Of a stretch of DNA of 64,000 nt, positions 33,399-41,415 are shown one piece after another (within the stretch, counting starts at the first letter, position 1; each line of letters starts with the position of its first letter). The notes beneath the pieces are model-generated. The model was not told where the DNA came from, did not search any database, and saw nothing but the letters and a program-made list of their open reading frames with translations. Origin of the DNA: Desulfobacter sp. (GTDB taxonomy: Bacteria; Desulfobacterota; Desulfobacteria; Desulfobacterales; Desulfobacteraceae). The stretch is taken from contig CP054837.1 in NCBI GenBank assembly GCA_028768525.1, positions 5,514,001 through 5,578,000 of the forward strand. Direction: 5' to 3'. Made by a program: the position numbers and the translations under genes.

Positions 33399-33911
33399 AT
33401 GACCACACATTCAGATTCACCGGCTGTTCTGGATTATTTCCTAAGGCCCGGTTTTATTTACCTGCCTGAAAAACCCACCGTTATTTCAACGGTGCTTGGC
33501 TCTTCGGTTTCCGTCAGCCTTTACGACAAACGGCTGAAAACCGGCGGCATGAACCACTTTCTTTTCCCCCATGCCGGCACCGGACAGAAAACCACCGCCC
33601 TGTACGGCAACATCGCTGTTCCTGTTTTAATCCGGATGATGATGGAAAACGGGTCAAAACGCGCCCACCTTGAAGCACAGATTTTCGGTGGGGCCTTTAA
33701 CCAGGAAATTTCACCCATGGATATCGGCCGGGATAATCTAAGGACCGCCAGGGATATCCTCACCAGAAAGCAGATTAAAATCGTTTCAGAGGATGTGGGG
33801 GGAATTAAGGGGCGGAAGGTGGTATTTAATACCAACTCCTACGAAATCGGTATCCTCAAGGTAGACCGGCTAAGGGAATCCGACTGGTATCCCTATGACG
33901 GAGACCGGTAG
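33399..33911 (+). CDS. CheD-like protein lacking the catalytic cysteine
   Basis: 170 residues with the CheD fold pattern: VISTVLGSSVSVSLYD, then GGMNHFLFPHAG (H53), and AQIFGGAFN. In CheD chemoreceptor deamidases the loop reads LGSC, and that Cys is the nucleophile with a His 17 residues later. Here S36 (TCG at 33504-33506) replaces the Cys while H53 keeps the spacing. The enzyme is therefore probably inactive as a deamidase, though a Ser nucleophile or a purely regulatory role (CheD also activates CheC) is possible. It diverges from the REC-SBP operon and shares its control region. Confidence 0.8.
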   Translation: MTTHSDSPAVLDYFLRPGFIYLPEKPTVISTVLGSSVSVSLYDKRLKTGGMNHFLFPHAGTGQKTTALYGNIAVPVLIRMMMENGSKRAHLEAQIFGGAFNQEISPMDIGRDNLRTARDILTRKQIKIVSEDVGGIKGRKVVFNTNSYEIGILKVDRLRESDWYPYDGDR

Positions 33912-33992
33912 CCGATTCAATTCCTTTGGTTAGCGGCGGGTCGCAGCCCATGCCGTCTAATGGTTGCAAAATTGGCTTTCGGTACCGGCAGG

Positions 33993-35693
33993 TCACAGCT
34001 TCCCTTTCCGGATAATGGCCACCAGCAGCCAGATTCCCATCACCGCCGCCGTGATGAATCCTGCAATACCGATAACGGAAACCCCGAATACCAGGGGGGG
34101 GATGGCCGAGTTGAGCACGATGGCCGAACCCAGAATCAGGGACGCGATGATGATGGCAAAGGATATCCGGTTGGAGGTCTGGTCCTGGGTGGTCATCAGT
34201 TTTTCCAGGCCGTCCATCTGAACCACGGCTTTGAGCTTGCCCTGTTTGGCCAGTGAAATGAGCTGGGCCGTATCCGACGGCAGGGTCTGGAGCAGGGCAA
34301 AGGTTTCCTTGGCAATCCCGGCAATGTCACTGGACACCCTGGGGAAGGAATATTTTTTCAGGGTGGCGGCCCGCACATAGGGCCGGGCGTGGCCCACCAT
34401 GTCGAATTCAGGGTCCAGTTTCCGGGCCACCCCTTCAATGGAAATAAAGGCCTTTATCATGAGGAACAGGTCCGGTGGGATGCGCAGCCCGTGCTCCGCA
34501 CACAGTTCCAGGAACTGGTGGACCATGCGGCCGGGATGGATCTCCTTCAGGGCCCGGGACAGGTGGATGGATGAGAACAGGGCAATATCCTTCTCAAGCT
34601 TACCCATCCTGGGGGGGGTATCGAACTCCGCCAGCTCACAGAGCAGCCTGGCCGTCATCCGTATGTTTTTGGAGGCCAGGCCGTGGAGAAGATCGATGAA
34701 CAATTCCCGGGTGGCCTGGTCCACGAATCCCGTCATGCCGAAATCCACCACGCAGATTTTTGAATCCTTGAGGATGAAAATATTGCCGGGGTGGGGGTCG
34801 GCATGGAAAAATCCGAATTCAAAGACCTGGCGCATGATGAAATCGGCCCCGGCCCGGGTAATCTGTTTCCTGTCCAGCCCGGCCCGGTCAATGGCCTCTA
34901 TGTCGTCGGCCTTGATACCCTGGATAAACTCCATGCTCAATACCCGCTGTCCCGAGCAGGACCGGTAGACCCTGGGGATCCGGATGGTGTCGTCCTTTTT
35001 AAACTGGCCGGCCATCCGTTCCATGTTGGCGGCCTCCACTGTATAGTCCAGTTCCTTTTCCAGGGTGGCGGCAAATTCCTCAACGATTTTTACCGGTCGG
35101 AAAATGGCGATTTCCTCGATATTGTTTTCCATCACCTGGGCCAGGTAATGGATGATTTCCAGGTCCACCTCAATGATTTTCTGGATGCCCGGGCGCTGTA
35201 TTTTTACGGCGATGGGGGTGTCCCGGTCCAGCATGGCCCGGTGGACCTGACCGATGGAGGCTGAGGCAAAGGGGCGTTCCTCCATGGAGTGGAAAACCTG
35301 GTCCCAGGGTTTGCCGAACTCGCTGTGGATGATCTGTTTGACCAGGTCGAACCCGAATGAGGGGATTTTGTCCTGGAGCCGGGTCAATTCCCGGGTCAGG
35401 TCCACGGGCACCAGGTCCGGCCGGGATGAGAGCACCTGGCCCATCTTGACAAAGGTGGGGCCCAGTTCCTCCAGCATCATCCGGATGCGCTGGTTCCGGG
35501 AAAGCTTTTCAACCTTTTCATGGGGCTTGGCAAAGGGAATGAGACGCAGCCCCGACTCGATATAGTAATTGATGTTCATGGCATCAATGATGTTCTCAAA
35601 TCCGTATTTGAGAATGATGCCGATGATCTGCTGGTACCGGACCAGGTGCCGGTACCGCTTGGTGATCCGTGTTACGGTTTTAATGGAAAGCAT
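33993..35693 (-). CDS. UbiB/ABC1 atypical kinase-family protein
   Basis: 566-residue protein-kinase-like ATPase of the UbiB/COQ8 family, linked to quinone biosynthesis or lipid homeostasis. Motifs: KMGQVLSSRPDLVP (the KxGQ inhibitory element), ASIGQVHRA (Ala-rich loop), AVKIQRPG, HADPHPGNIFIL and VDFGMTGFV. Two hydrophobic segments at the C-terminus (IIASLILGSAIVLNSAI, FITAAVMGIWLLVAI) should anchor it in the inner membrane. It follows the phasin-like gene by 22 bases, a pairing common in deltaproteobacteria. Confidence 0.92.
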   Translation of the reverse strand: MLSIKTVTRITKRYRHLVRYQQIIGIILKYGFENIIDAMNINYYIESGLRLIPFAKPHEKVEKLSRNQRIRMMLEELGPTFVKMGQVLSSRPDLVPVDLTRELTRLQDKIPSFGFDLVKQIIHSEFGKPWDQVFHSMEERPFASASIGQVHRAMLDRDTPIAVKIQRPGIQKIIEVDLEIIHYLAQVMENNIEEIAIFRPVKIVEEFAATLEKELDYTVEAANMERMAGQFKKDDTIRIPRVYRSCSGQRVLSMEFIQGIKADDIEAIDRAGLDRKQITRAGADFIMRQVFEFGFFHADPHPGNIFILKDSKICVVDFGMTGFVDQATRELFIDLLHGLASKNIRMTARLLCELAEFDTPPRMGKLEKDIALFSSIHLSRALKEIHPGRMVHQFLELCAEHGLRIPPDLFLMIKAFISIEGVARKLDPEFDMVGHARPYVRAATLKKYSFPRVSSDIAGIAKETFALLQTLPSDTAQLISLAKQGKLKAVVQMDGLEKLMTTQDQTSNRISFAIIIASLILGSAIVLNSAIPPLVFGVSVIGIAGFITAAVMGIWLLVAIIRKGKL

Positions 35694-35715
35694 GGGTAAA
35701 GAAGAGACCGGGAGA

Positions 35716-36021
35716 TCAGTCTTGTTCTTCTTTTAATTTTGCAGTCAGGTCGTCCATGCGCTTGTTCAACGCGTCGATGTCTGACCTGGAGGGCAGGTCC
35801 AGTCGCTTTAGGATGGATTCGATGGTTTTTTCAATTTTCGTATCCAGATCAGATTTAGCGTCGTCATAACGCTTCCGGCAGTCATCCAGGAATTCCTTGG
35901 CTTCCTGCTGGTTCATTTCAGATTGCTCCGCAAATTCCTTTGCCAGGGTTTCGATTTCCTTTTTGGACCGCAGGGCCATTCCAACGCCGGTGAGCAGGCT
36001 TTTTTTGATGGTTTCAAGCAT
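35716..36021 (-). CDS. Phasin-like helical protein
   Basis: 101 residues, almost entirely amphipathic helix (EIETLAKEFAEQSEMNQQEA through a long coiled coil to DLTAKLKEEQD). Resembles the phasin/polyhydroxyalkanoate granule-associated family. It lies directly upstream of the UbiB-family gene in the same operon, where it may be a structural or regulatory partner of the kinase rather than a storage-granule protein, since no PHA synthase is visible here. Confidence 0.72.
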   Translation of the reverse strand: MLETIKKSLLTGVGMALRSKKEIETLAKEFAEQSEMNQQEAKEFLDDCRKRYDDAKSDLDTKIEKTIESILKRLDLPSRSDIDALNKRMDDLTAKLKEEQD

Positions 36022-36045
36022 GGTGATACCTCCGAAGTTTCAGCA

Positions 36046-36072
36046 GCCGGCCCCGGGCATCCCGGGGCCGGC
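36046..36072. other. 12-bp perfect GC hairpin between acyl-CoA dehydrogenase and phasin genes
   Basis: GCCGGCCCCGGG (36046-36057) and CCCGGGGCCGGC (36061-36072) pair perfectly around a CAT loop. No T run follows on the minus strand. It may weaken read-through or stabilise the 3' end of the dehydrogenase mRNA, which ends seven bases upstream of it. Confidence 0.6.
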
Positions 36073-36078
36073 GTGTGT

Positions 36079-37923
36079 TTACTTTGAACCGAAGGAGACG
36101 TTTAGAATATCTTCTACACAGGTGTCCCCTTCCAGGATGGCATCCATCTTACCATAGGTTGCAGGCAAAAGGGTATTAATAAAAAATCTGGCCGATGCCA
36201 TGGTGCCGGCGTAGAAGGCGGCATCCTTGTTTTTGGCGGCCTTGGCGGCAACGGCCTCCCTGTCCAGGGAACCGGCTTTTTTAGCCAGTTTGGGTGCGGC
36301 GGTCATGGCCCGCCACAGGTGCATCCAGGCAAAGGTGACATCCCCTGTGATTTCCAGGAAGGGGTGGGCAAAGGCATAAGCATTCAGGGCCTTGTCGGAC
36401 CTTGACCGGCCGCCGATATCCGCAGCCAGTTCTTCCAGGCGGGAAACGGCCTGGGCCACCTTGTCCGCCAATACCTCAACCCCTTCAACGCCCTTGGCTT
36501 CTTCTATGGTGGCCTTCATCTGATTAATGAAGTAGGCAAAGCTGTCGCCCTTGTTCATGGAAAGCTTTCTGCCCAGAAGGTCCATGGCCTGGATGCCGTT
36601 GGTGCCTTCGTAGATCATGAAGATTCTTGAATCCCGCATGAGCTGTTCCACCGGGAATTCACTGCAGTATCCGTAGCCGCCGTAAACCTGGACCCCGTGG
36701 GAGCAGACTTCCAGGGCCTTGTCGGTGATATAGCCCTTGACGATGGGGGTGAGCACTTCAATGAGTGCGGCGGTCTGGGCCTTGAGGGCCTCGTCTTCGG
36801 TGGTTTCCACAATGTCCTGGCATTTGGCATAATAGTAGTGGAGGGAACGCATGCCTTCTGTGTATGACTTCATATTGAGCAACTGCCGCTTCACGTCGGG
36901 GTGGTTGATGATGGCCACGCTGCTGAAATCGCCTTTGGCCGCCGCCATGTTCCGGCCCTGGATGCGGTTTCTTGCATAATCCAGGGCGTACATGTAGGAG
37001 GCGGAAGCCACGGCAAATCCCTGCAAGCCCACAAAGGCCCGGGCTTCGTTCATCATCTGGAACATTTCGGGCATGCCCTTGTTCACTTCGCCCAGAAGTG
37101 TGCCGATGGCCGGTCCCTTGTCTCCCAGGGACAGGGTGCAGGTGGCATTGCCGTGGATGCCCATTTTTTCTTCCAGGCCGGTGCAGACCACGTTGTTGAA
37201 TTCACCCAGGGAACCGTCTTCATTGACCTTGTATTTGGGGACAAGGAAAAGCGAAATGCCTCGGGTGCCGGCCGGAGAGCCTTCGATACGCGCCAGAACC
37301 GGGTGAATGATGTTGTCGCAGAGGTCGTGTTCGCCGGCGGAGATGAATATTTTCGTGCCCTGGATGGAATAGGTGCCGTCATCGTTGAGGGTGGCCGTGG
37401 TGGTCAGCGCCCCCACATCGGAACCGGCATCGGGTTCGGTGAGGAGCATGGTCCCGCCCCATTCGCCGGCAAACATTTTTTTCATGTACAGTTTTTTCTG
37501 GGTCTCGTCCCCGAATGCCTCCACCAGTTTGGCGGCCCCGTGGGTCATCCCGTAGTAAAGCATGAAGGCGGAGTTGGCCCCCACCATGTATTCAAGGGCG
37601 GCACAGCCCACGGTCTTGGGCATGCCCTGGCCCCCCACCTCGGGATCATCGCACATGCCCAGCCATTCGCCTTCACAGAACAGCTCCCAGGCCCGTTTGA
37701 AGGAGTCCGGAGTGGTGACTTTCCCGTTTTCCAGGGTGCAGCCGATTTCATCCCCTTCCTTGAAGGTGGGGAGGATTTCCTTTACGGCCAGGTTCCTGGC
37801 TTCGGAAACAATCAGGTCAATGGTCTTTTTATTGAATTCCTCAAACAATTCATGGTCAACTGTCCCGATCTGTTCGTGCAATACAAAGTCCACGTCACGC
37901 CTGTCTGCGATAAGCTGTGCCAT
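36079..37923 (-). CDS. Acyl-CoA dehydrogenase, long (about 600-residue) type
   Basis: FAD enzyme oxidising acyl-CoA to trans-2-enoyl-CoA. 614 residues, of the longer family with an extra C-terminal helical domain. Landmarks: LLTEPDAGSDVGALTTTA, GTKIFISAGEHDL, YGGYGYCSEFPVEQLMRDSR and the catalytic glutamate in IYEGTNGIQAMDLLGRKL. Chain-length preference cannot be read. Separately controlled by a repeat-rich upstream region, suggesting induction by fatty acids or acyl-CoA (inferred). Confidence 0.93.
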   Translation of the reverse strand: MAQLIADRRDVDFVLHEQIGTVDHELFEEFNKKTIDLIVSEARNLAVKEILPTFKEGDEIGCTLENGKVTTPDSFKRAWELFCEGEWLGMCDDPEVGGQGMPKTVGCAALEYMVGANSAFMLYYGMTHGAAKLVEAFGDETQKKLYMKKMFAGEWGGTMLLTEPDAGSDVGALTTTATLNDDGTYSIQGTKIFISAGEHDLCDNIIHPVLARIEGSPAGTRGISLFLVPKYKVNEDGSLGEFNNVVCTGLEEKMGIHGNATCTLSLGDKGPAIGTLLGEVNKGMPEMFQMMNEARAFVGLQGFAVASASYMYALDYARNRIQGRNMAAAKGDFSSVAIINHPDVKRQLLNMKSYTEGMRSLHYYYAKCQDIVETTEDEALKAQTAALIEVLTPIVKGYITDKALEVCSHGVQVYGGYGYCSEFPVEQLMRDSRIFMIYEGTNGIQAMDLLGRKLSMNKGDSFAYFINQMKATIEEAKGVEGVEVLADKVAQAVSRLEELAADIGGRSRSDKALNAYAFAHPFLEITGDVTFAWMHLWRAMTAAPKLAKKAGSLDREAVAAKAAKNKDAAFYAGTMASARFFINTLLPATYGKMDAILEGDTCVEDILNVSFGSK

Positions 37924-38015
37924 ATGTCATCCCCTTTTTCGTTATTTGGTTACGGGTTGATATACCTGCTTCCTAAGCAGATTAAATAATGATTGTCAAT
38001 ATATGTATGCCAAAA

Positions 38016-38046
38016 AGTTTGATATTTTCAAACTATTTTTGAAAAT
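38016..38046. promoter_or_regulatory. Phased TTTGA/TCAAA half-site array, operator candidate
   Basis: Three half-sites TTTGA, TCAAA, TTTGA begin at 38018, 38028 and 38038, exactly 10 bp apart. They form two overlapping perfect dyads: AGTTTGA-N5-TCAAACT (38016-38034) and ATTTTCAAA-N5-TTTGAAAAT (38024-38046). A TTGGCA resembling a -35 box for the acyl-CoA dehydrogenase adjoins it at 38008-38013 on the minus strand. Confidence 0.5.
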
Positions 38047-38216
38047 GATTAACAAACATAAAATGAACCCGGTTTAACCGGCTGTCCGACCCCATAAAAT
38101 AAGGGGATTCGGGATGATTCTTAAAAAAAATATTGATTTTAGGCCCGATTCATACCATATCTATAAAAGTGTGCTCAGTTGTGGGGTTATTCTAACTTGA
38201 GGGATGCAGGGGGAAC

Positions 38217-39056
38217 ATGCGAATAAAATGTTGGGGATCCAGGGGGTCCATATCCGTATCCGGCAGCCAATATAACCGGTATGGAGGTGATACCACCTGT
38301 TTCGAAATCCAGTCGGAATCAGGGGAAATCATCATTGTCGATGCCGGCACCGGTATCCGCCGCCTGGGCAAATCCCTGGTCCGGCGCAAGGTAAAAGAGT
38401 CTCACCTGCTGCTGACCCACACCCACTGGGACCACATCATCGGTATTCCTTTTTTTCATCCCATGCTATGCAAGGATTGCCGCATCATCGTCCAGGACCG
38501 TACCTTTGACGGCCTCAATACCCGGGCGGTGTTCGGCGAGGTGATGAAACACCCTTTTTTCCCCGTCGGCCTGAAGGATTATCGGGCCGACATCCGGTTT
38601 GACCCGTCCTTGAACGGGCGCTTTTCCATCGGTCCCATCACCGTTGAAAGCATCCCCACCTCCCATTCAAAGGACAGCCTGGGGTACAAATTTACGGAGA
38701 ACGGGAAAACCTTTGTATTCCTTACAGACAACGAACTGGGCTTTGCCCATGCCCAGAGCCGGTCCCTGGACGACTATATTGATTTTTGCAGGGACGCGGA
38801 TGTCCTATACCACGATACCGAGTATCGGGATGAGGAATACGACGGCAAAAAAGGCTGGGGCCATTCTTCGGTTTCCCAGGTGCTTGATCTCGCCCTGAGG
38901 GCCAATGTGGGGCAGCTGGGCCTGATCCATTTCAACCAGGACCGGATCGACGTCCAGGTGGATGAGATGGTGGAGCAATGCCGGCGTTTCTTTAAAGACA
39001 AGAATAAACCCACCAGATGTTTCGGAGTTTCCTGCGATTTTGAAATTTCCCTTTAA
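38217..39056 (+). CDS. MBL-fold metallo-hydrolase
   Basis: 279-residue metallo-beta-lactamase-fold hydrolase. It opens IKCWGSRGSISVSG and carries the metal motif LLLTHTHWDHIIGIPFF, with further ligands likely in SIPTSHSKDSLGYKF, FLTDNELGF and LIHFNQD. The N-terminal form resembles the PhnP/tRNase Z-like phosphodiesterase branch, but the substrate is not predictable. GGGGGA provides the ribosome-binding site. It overlaps the downstream permease gene. Confidence 0.87.
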   Translation: MRIKCWGSRGSISVSGSQYNRYGGDTTCFEIQSESGEIIIVDAGTGIRRLGKSLVRRKVKESHLLLTHTHWDHIIGIPFFHPMLCKDCRIIVQDRTFDGLNTRAVFGEVMKHPFFPVGLKDYRADIRFDPSLNGRFSIGPITVESIPTSHSKDSLGYKFTENGKTFVFLTDNELGFAHAQSRSLDDYIDFCRDADVLYHDTEYRDEEYDGKKGWGHSSVSQVLDLALRANVGQLGLIHFNQDRIDVQVDEMVEQCRRFFKDKNKPTRCFGVSCDFEISL

Positions 39057-40593
39057 GCCTGTACTCCAGGCCGTCTGCCACCCCAGGGTGGTGACCATGT
39101 GTTTTTTCGGGTTCTCTGCGGGGATTCCCATCCTTTTGATTTTTTCCTCCCTTTCCCTGTGGCTGAGGGAGGCCGGGGTGGACCGGTCTGCGGTGACCTT
39201 TTTTTCCTGGGCCGCCCTGGGATATTCCTTTAAATTTGTATGGGCCCCTCTGGTGGATCAGTTGCCCATCCCGTTTTTGACCCGGCGGCTGGGCCGGCGC
39301 CGTGCCTGGATCCTGACTGCCCAGGCTGCCATCATGGCGGCCATCGGCTGGATGGCAATGATAGACCCTGCAGGCGGACAGGCCCGCCTCCATCTCATGG
39401 CTGCGGCAGCCGTACTGCTGGGATTCTCTTCTGCTACCCAGGATATCGCCATCGACGCCTACCGCATTGAGTCGGCCGGAGAAGAACTCCAGGCCATGAT
39501 GGCCTCGGCCTATATCGCAGGATATCGGGTGGGAATGGTGGTGGCGGGTGCCGGCGCCCTGTTTCTGGCAGACCTGTTCGGTTCGTCAAAGGGTCTCTAC
39601 CATTACCCGGCCTGGCAGGCCACCTACTGGATCATGGCCGGCGTCATGGTGGTGGGGATGGTCACCACCCTGGTGATCCATGAGCCGGAAACCGGAATCA
39701 CCGGTGCGCCGCCATTGGAGGCCGGGGGCCATGCCAGGGCATTTCTGCTTTTTATTCTGGCGGCCGGCGGCTTTGTGGGCTGGTTTTACCTGACCCGGGA
39801 TGCGGCCCCCTGGCTGAAATCCATGCTGGGCGGCTGGATGATAAACGGGCACCTTTCAGGGTTTCTGGTGGAAGCTTTAAGGCTTTCCGGCGGAATTGCA
39901 ACGGCCCTGGCCATTGTCCGGGGGCTTGCCGCTGCAGGGCTGGTGAACCGTGAGATGGTCAGAGCGACCTATATCGAACCTGTATCTGATTTTTTCAGCC
40001 GCTACGGCATCGCCGCCGCCTGGCTGATTCTGGCACTCATCGGCCTTTACCGGATTTCGGATATCGTTCTGGGGGTAATTTCCAATGTCTTTTACCAGGA
40101 CCTGGGCTTTACCAAGACCCAGATTGCCGGCGTGGTGAAAACCTTCGGCCTGTTGATGACCATTGCCGGGGGATTCCTCGGGGGCGGCCTGACCTTAAGA
40201 TACGGCGTCATGCCCATTCTATTTGCCGGGGCCCTGCTGTCGGCCCTGACCAACCTGCTCTTTGTGGCCATGGCCCAGTCCGGGCCCAGCATTGTCCTGC
40301 TCTATCTTGTGATTTCTGCGGACAATTTGGCCGCCGGTCTGGCATCGGCGGCCTTTGTGGCCTTTTTGTCCAGCCTGACCAATATCCGGTTTACAGCGAT
40401 TCAGTATGCCGTGTTTTCTTCGCTGATGACGTTGATCCCCAAAGTGTTCTCAGGATATTCAGGCACCCTGGTGGACAGCCTGGGATACTCCTCTTTTTTC
40501 ATGCTTACTGCTGCCATGGGGCTGCCTGTACTGGTTCTTATCGTTCTCTGCGGACGCTTTCTCACACCGGCCGAATCACGGCGGATGGATTGA
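39040..40593 (+). CDS. AmpG-like major facilitator permease
   Basis: About 517 residues and many transmembrane segments (predicted 12-14), matching the AmpG muropeptide permease family: HPRVVTMCFFGFSAGIPILL, SLWLREAGVDRSAVTFFSW, FKFVWAPLVDQLPIPFL, GRRRAWILTAQ, SATQDIAIDAYRIE. The frame opens at 38962, but a TTG at 39040, 11 bases after GGAG and overlapping the MBL gene by 17 bases, gives the N-terminus expected for AmpG. It probably imports anhydro-muropeptides for cell-wall recycling; substrate inferred by family. Confidence 0.85.
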   Translation: MKFPFKPVLQAVCHPRVVTMCFFGFSAGIPILLIFSSLSLWLREAGVDRSAVTFFSWAALGYSFKFVWAPLVDQLPIPFLTRRLGRRRAWILTAQAAIMAAIGWMAMIDPAGGQARLHLMAAAAVLLGFSSATQDIAIDAYRIESAGEELQAMMASAYIAGYRVGMVVAGAGALFLADLFGSSKGLYHYPAWQATYWIMAGVMVVGMVTTLVIHEPETGITGAPPLEAGGHARAFLLFILAAGGFVGWFYLTRDAAPWLKSMLGGWMINGHLSGFLVEALRLSGGIATALAIVRGLAAAGLVNREMVRATYIEPVSDFFSRYGIAAAWLILALIGLYRISDIVLGVISNVFYQDLGFTKTQIAGVVKTFGLLMTIAGGFLGGGLTLRYGVMPILFAGALLSALTNLLFVAMAQSGPSIVLLYLVISADNLAAGLASAAFVAFLSSLTNIRFTAIQYAVFSSLMTLIPKVFSGYSGTLVDSLGYSSFFMLTAAMGLPVLVLIVLCGRFLTPAESRRMD

Positions 40594-40816
40594 ATTTTTA
40601 TCTTAAATTGATTTTTAACCGTTTATATTTGGAATAAATCCTTTCTTTCACCATTCATAAGAATACATATCCCACCGGGCGGATCTTCGAAACTTATAGG
40701 TATTTCACTTATTGCAAAAATTTTCGAAAAAATCGCCCGGCGTGAAAAGCGGACCGTAACGGGCGCCGTACGGGAGGATCGGCGAAAAGTATGGAAATAA
40801 CAAGGCTAAATAACTC

Positions 40817-40845
40817 TTGACAAAGAAAATAGTTTTTCCTACTTA
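40817..40845 (+). promoter_or_regulatory. Possible promoter of the hdrA leader or ncRNA
   Basis: A perfect TTGACA (40817-40822) is followed after 17 bases by TACTTA (40840-40845), a poor -10 box. Transcription from here would reach the terminator at 41307 after about 460 bases. Confidence 0.35.
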
Positions 40846-41141
40846 GAACTTGGGGAATGCCAACAAAAAAATCCTGATACCTGTATCCATAAGGACGAGC
40901 CACTGCGACCTGTCCTCCCTGAGCCTCGACCCTGAAGATTTCAGGATAAACCGTTGGCCGCATCCGGATGAAAACCCGGTTTCTCACATCACACCGCTTC
41001 CTATACCGGCCGGGAGCATCCGCAAGCGAAAAAGGTAAGATAGGGTATCCGCCCAAAGAATAAAACAATGTGTATGCGTAGACCCGCTTTATCAAATGGA
41101 GAGGTGACGTATAAGACTTGTGAAGTTCGTACAGAATAAAC

Positions 41142-41160
41142 GCATCTGCATCGGACAGGA
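41142..41160 (+). repeat. 19-bp direct repeat, copy 1
   Basis: GCATCTGCATCGGACAGGA, repeated with one mismatch at 41200-41218, 58 bases downstream. A perfect hairpin (41163-41177) lies between the copies. Confidence 0.8.
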
Positions 41161-41199
41161 AACCGGTCACAGACCGGAGGGGAGTTTTGTCGAAGGCCG

Positions 41200-41218
41200 G
41201 CATCTGCATTGGACAGGA
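41200..41218 (+). repeat. 19-bp direct repeat, copy 2
   Basis: GCATCTGCATTGGACAGGA differs from copy 1 at one base. Here the first five bases can pair with GATGC at 41217-41221, so this copy can form its own stem-loop. Confidence 0.8.
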
Positions 41219-41306
41219 TGCTTGGGCGGCCGCAGGATCCCCGTTTATATCTTGTCCCACAACGGGCCAGGGTACGGATGCATTCAATCAGGCGGATTAA
41301 AATTTT

Positions 41307-41345
41307 AAACCCGGTTGCCGGTATACGGTAACCGGGTTTTTGTTA
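41307..41345 (+). terminator. Strong terminator 75 bp upstream of hdrA
   Basis: AAACCCGGTTGCCG (41307-41320) pairs with CGGTAACCGGGTTT (41326-41339, one G-U pair) around GTATA, followed by TTTTTG. It could end an upstream ncRNA or act as an attenuator controlling hdrA. No clear promoter is seen between it and the hdrA start. Confidence 0.9.
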
Positions 41346-41415
41346 TTATCCGTGCCCGGTAAGTGACGGGCCGGAAAAATGGCCAATGGCTGTTAAAACG
41401 GTGAGGAGGTATGGA

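Larger units (their letters stand above)
40594..41415. other. 0.8-kb region without a convincing gene, upstream of hdrA
   Basis: Contains reading frames on both strands, but none has a good ribosome-binding site or recognisable family. What can be seen is a TTGACA element, several hairpins (CCTGAA-GAT-TTCAGG at 40931-40945, CCGGTC-ACA-GACCGG at 41163-41177, GCATC..GATGC at 41200-41221, CCCGTT..AACGGG at 41240-41266), a 19-bp direct repeat and a strong terminator. A structured leader or non-coding RNA of roughly 490 nt is the simplest reading. It does not match riboswitch consensus motifs I know (cobalamin, SAM, THF, TPP, glycine, c-di-GMP-I). Confidence 0.5.

Noticed and set aside
40885..40925. 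GCCACTG motif suggesting a cobalamin riboswitch
   Set aside because: The AGYCAGGA..ACCTGCC core and the GGGAAGG segment are absent on both strands.
41085..41125. Resemblance to the start of a SAM-I riboswitch (ATCAAATGGAGAGGTGA)
   Set aside because: The downstream SAM-I core elements (the CTGGCCC and GATGAAACCC-type segments) are missing.
40709..41287. 192-residue reading frame on the minus strand upstream of hdrA
   Set aside because: No ribosome-binding site, no recognisable family, and it covers direct repeats and hairpins oriented toward a plus-strand terminator. Probably a chance frame.
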